Source: Adlercreutzia faecimuris
GTDB taxonomy: Bacteria > Actinomycetota > Coriobacteriia > Coriobacteriales > Eggerthellaceae
DNA: 64,000 nucleotides
Assembly: GCF_022669055.1 (NCBI RefSeq)
Contig: NZ_JAJMLW010000003.1
Coordinates: 455,824 to 519,823 of the forward strand
Reading direction: 5' to 3'
Both the position numbers and the translations under genes were made by a program. The number at the start of each line of letters is the position of its first letter. Within the stretch, counting starts at the first letter, position 1. Of the stretch, positions 63,689-64,000 are shown one piece after another. The notes below the pieces were generated by a model, which worked only from the letters and a program-made list of their open reading frames with translations, was not told the DNA's origin and did not search any database.

Positions 63689-64000
63689 TTGGCTGACAAC
63701 GAGATAGACTACCAAGAAGACGCCGCCCCCGCGCGCCCCAGGCGGCGCATGCAGTCGAGCCCGTCGCAGTCGGGCGCGATGCTGCTCACCTTCGACGATT
63801 TGGCCGAGTACGTCGAGGAGGAGCGGGCCGAGGCGGCCGGCGGGGCCAACAACCCGCGCCTGCGCGCCCGGGTCGCCGGCGCCGCGCGCCCCGCGGGCGC
63901 CGCGACGGTGCCGCCCCGGGCGCGCCGCTACGCCGTGCGCGAGCTCGCCGGCTACGAGGCCCCCGAGGCCCCCGACCCCGCCGTCGCCGACGCCGCCGCG
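63689..64000 (+). CDS. Unknown protein, N-terminal part (runs off window)
   Basis: Open frame from TTG at 63689 to the window end (104 codons seen); ATG at 63749 is another start in frame. The visible part is hydrophilic: acidic first, then Arg-rich (PARPRRRMQSSPSQSG), LLTFDDLAEYVEEERAEAAGG and an Ala/Pro/Arg-rich stretch, i.e. probably a disordered N-terminus. Nothing in it allows a function. It follows a LoaP-like gene and so is probably the first target of the operon. Confidence 0.6.
   Translation, partial: MADNEIDYQEDAAPARPRRRMQSSPSQSGAMLLTFDDLAEYVEEERAEAAGGANNPRLRARVAGAARPAGAATVPPRARRYAVRELAGYEAPEAPDPAVADAAA

Noticed and set aside
62791..63696. A 300-codon plus-strand frame spanning the inter-NusG spacer and overlapping the LoaP-like gene
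   Set aside because: Arg/Gly/Ala-rich shadow in a different frame from the NusG domain; no family resemblance.

Overview
This window is very GC-rich, almost fully coding, and bacterial. The gene content points to a Gram-positive actinobacterium of the class Coriobacteriia, most likely an Eggerthellaceae relative. The grounds are a Tat-exported molybdopterin oxidoreductase of the anaerobic-respiration type, a complete arginine deiminase pathway with a divergent PucR-type regulator, GTG/TTG starts with GA-rich ribosome sites, and the tyrA-aroA-cmk-plsC-ispH-der-plsY-gpsA gene order. The family assignment is inference; no rRNA gene is present.

Layout. 1-4.1 kb: the 5' part of a molybdopterin oxidoreductase (minus strand), a divergent TetR regulator, and an operon of a metallo-beta-lactamase-like protein, a nitroreductase and a sirtuin cut off after about 110 residues. 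4.1-7.4 kb: a Trk-type potassium uptake operon on the minus strand, ending in a KdpD-like sensor that also stops early. A REP palindrome sits exactly between the two truncated genes. 7.6-9.6 kb: a GIY-YIG-like protein and the FetAB-type exporter. 9.7-10.6 kb: a REP-associated tyrosine transposase (RAYT) flanked by inverted REP arrays. 10.7-12.1 kb: a yjdF-type riboswitch with yjdF, two tRNAs and a glutaredoxin-like protein. 12.2-19.5 kb: pucR and arcA-arcB-arcC-yfcC. 19.6-27.2 kb: argS, a CPA1 Na+/H+ antiporter, a NYN/LOTUS protein, four tRNAs and trpS.

27.3-32.7 kb: an ABC-F ATPase, a site-2-protease homologue, scpA, scpB and a pseudouridine synthase. 32.9-36.4 kb: a hybrid histidine kinase translationally coupled to an orphan solute-binding lipoprotein. 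36.6-49 kb: aromatic amino acid, phospholipid and isoprenoid genes (tyrA, aroA, cmk, plsC-like, ispH, GNAT, DUF512, der, plsY, gpsA), interrupted at 40.9-42.0 kb by a 1.1-kb gene-free block of repeats. 49-61.6 kb: ogt, rpe, a cysteine desulfurase, a PHP phosphatase, a Nif3-like protein, a zinc-ribbon protein, rpmB, an Asp23 protein, fakA-like, recG, rsmD and coaD. 61.7-64 kb: two consecutive NusG-family antiterminators (LoaP-like) and the start of an unknown downstream gene, apparently the head of a large regulated operon.

The most interesting points are the REP/RAYT family and its link to a double gene truncation, a nine-G tract in the first codons of the upstream NusG paralogue that could make it phase-variable, the coupled kinase/binding-protein pair, several families of long inverted repeats in intergenic DNA, and low-complexity insertions inside otherwise conserved enzymes such as IspH.
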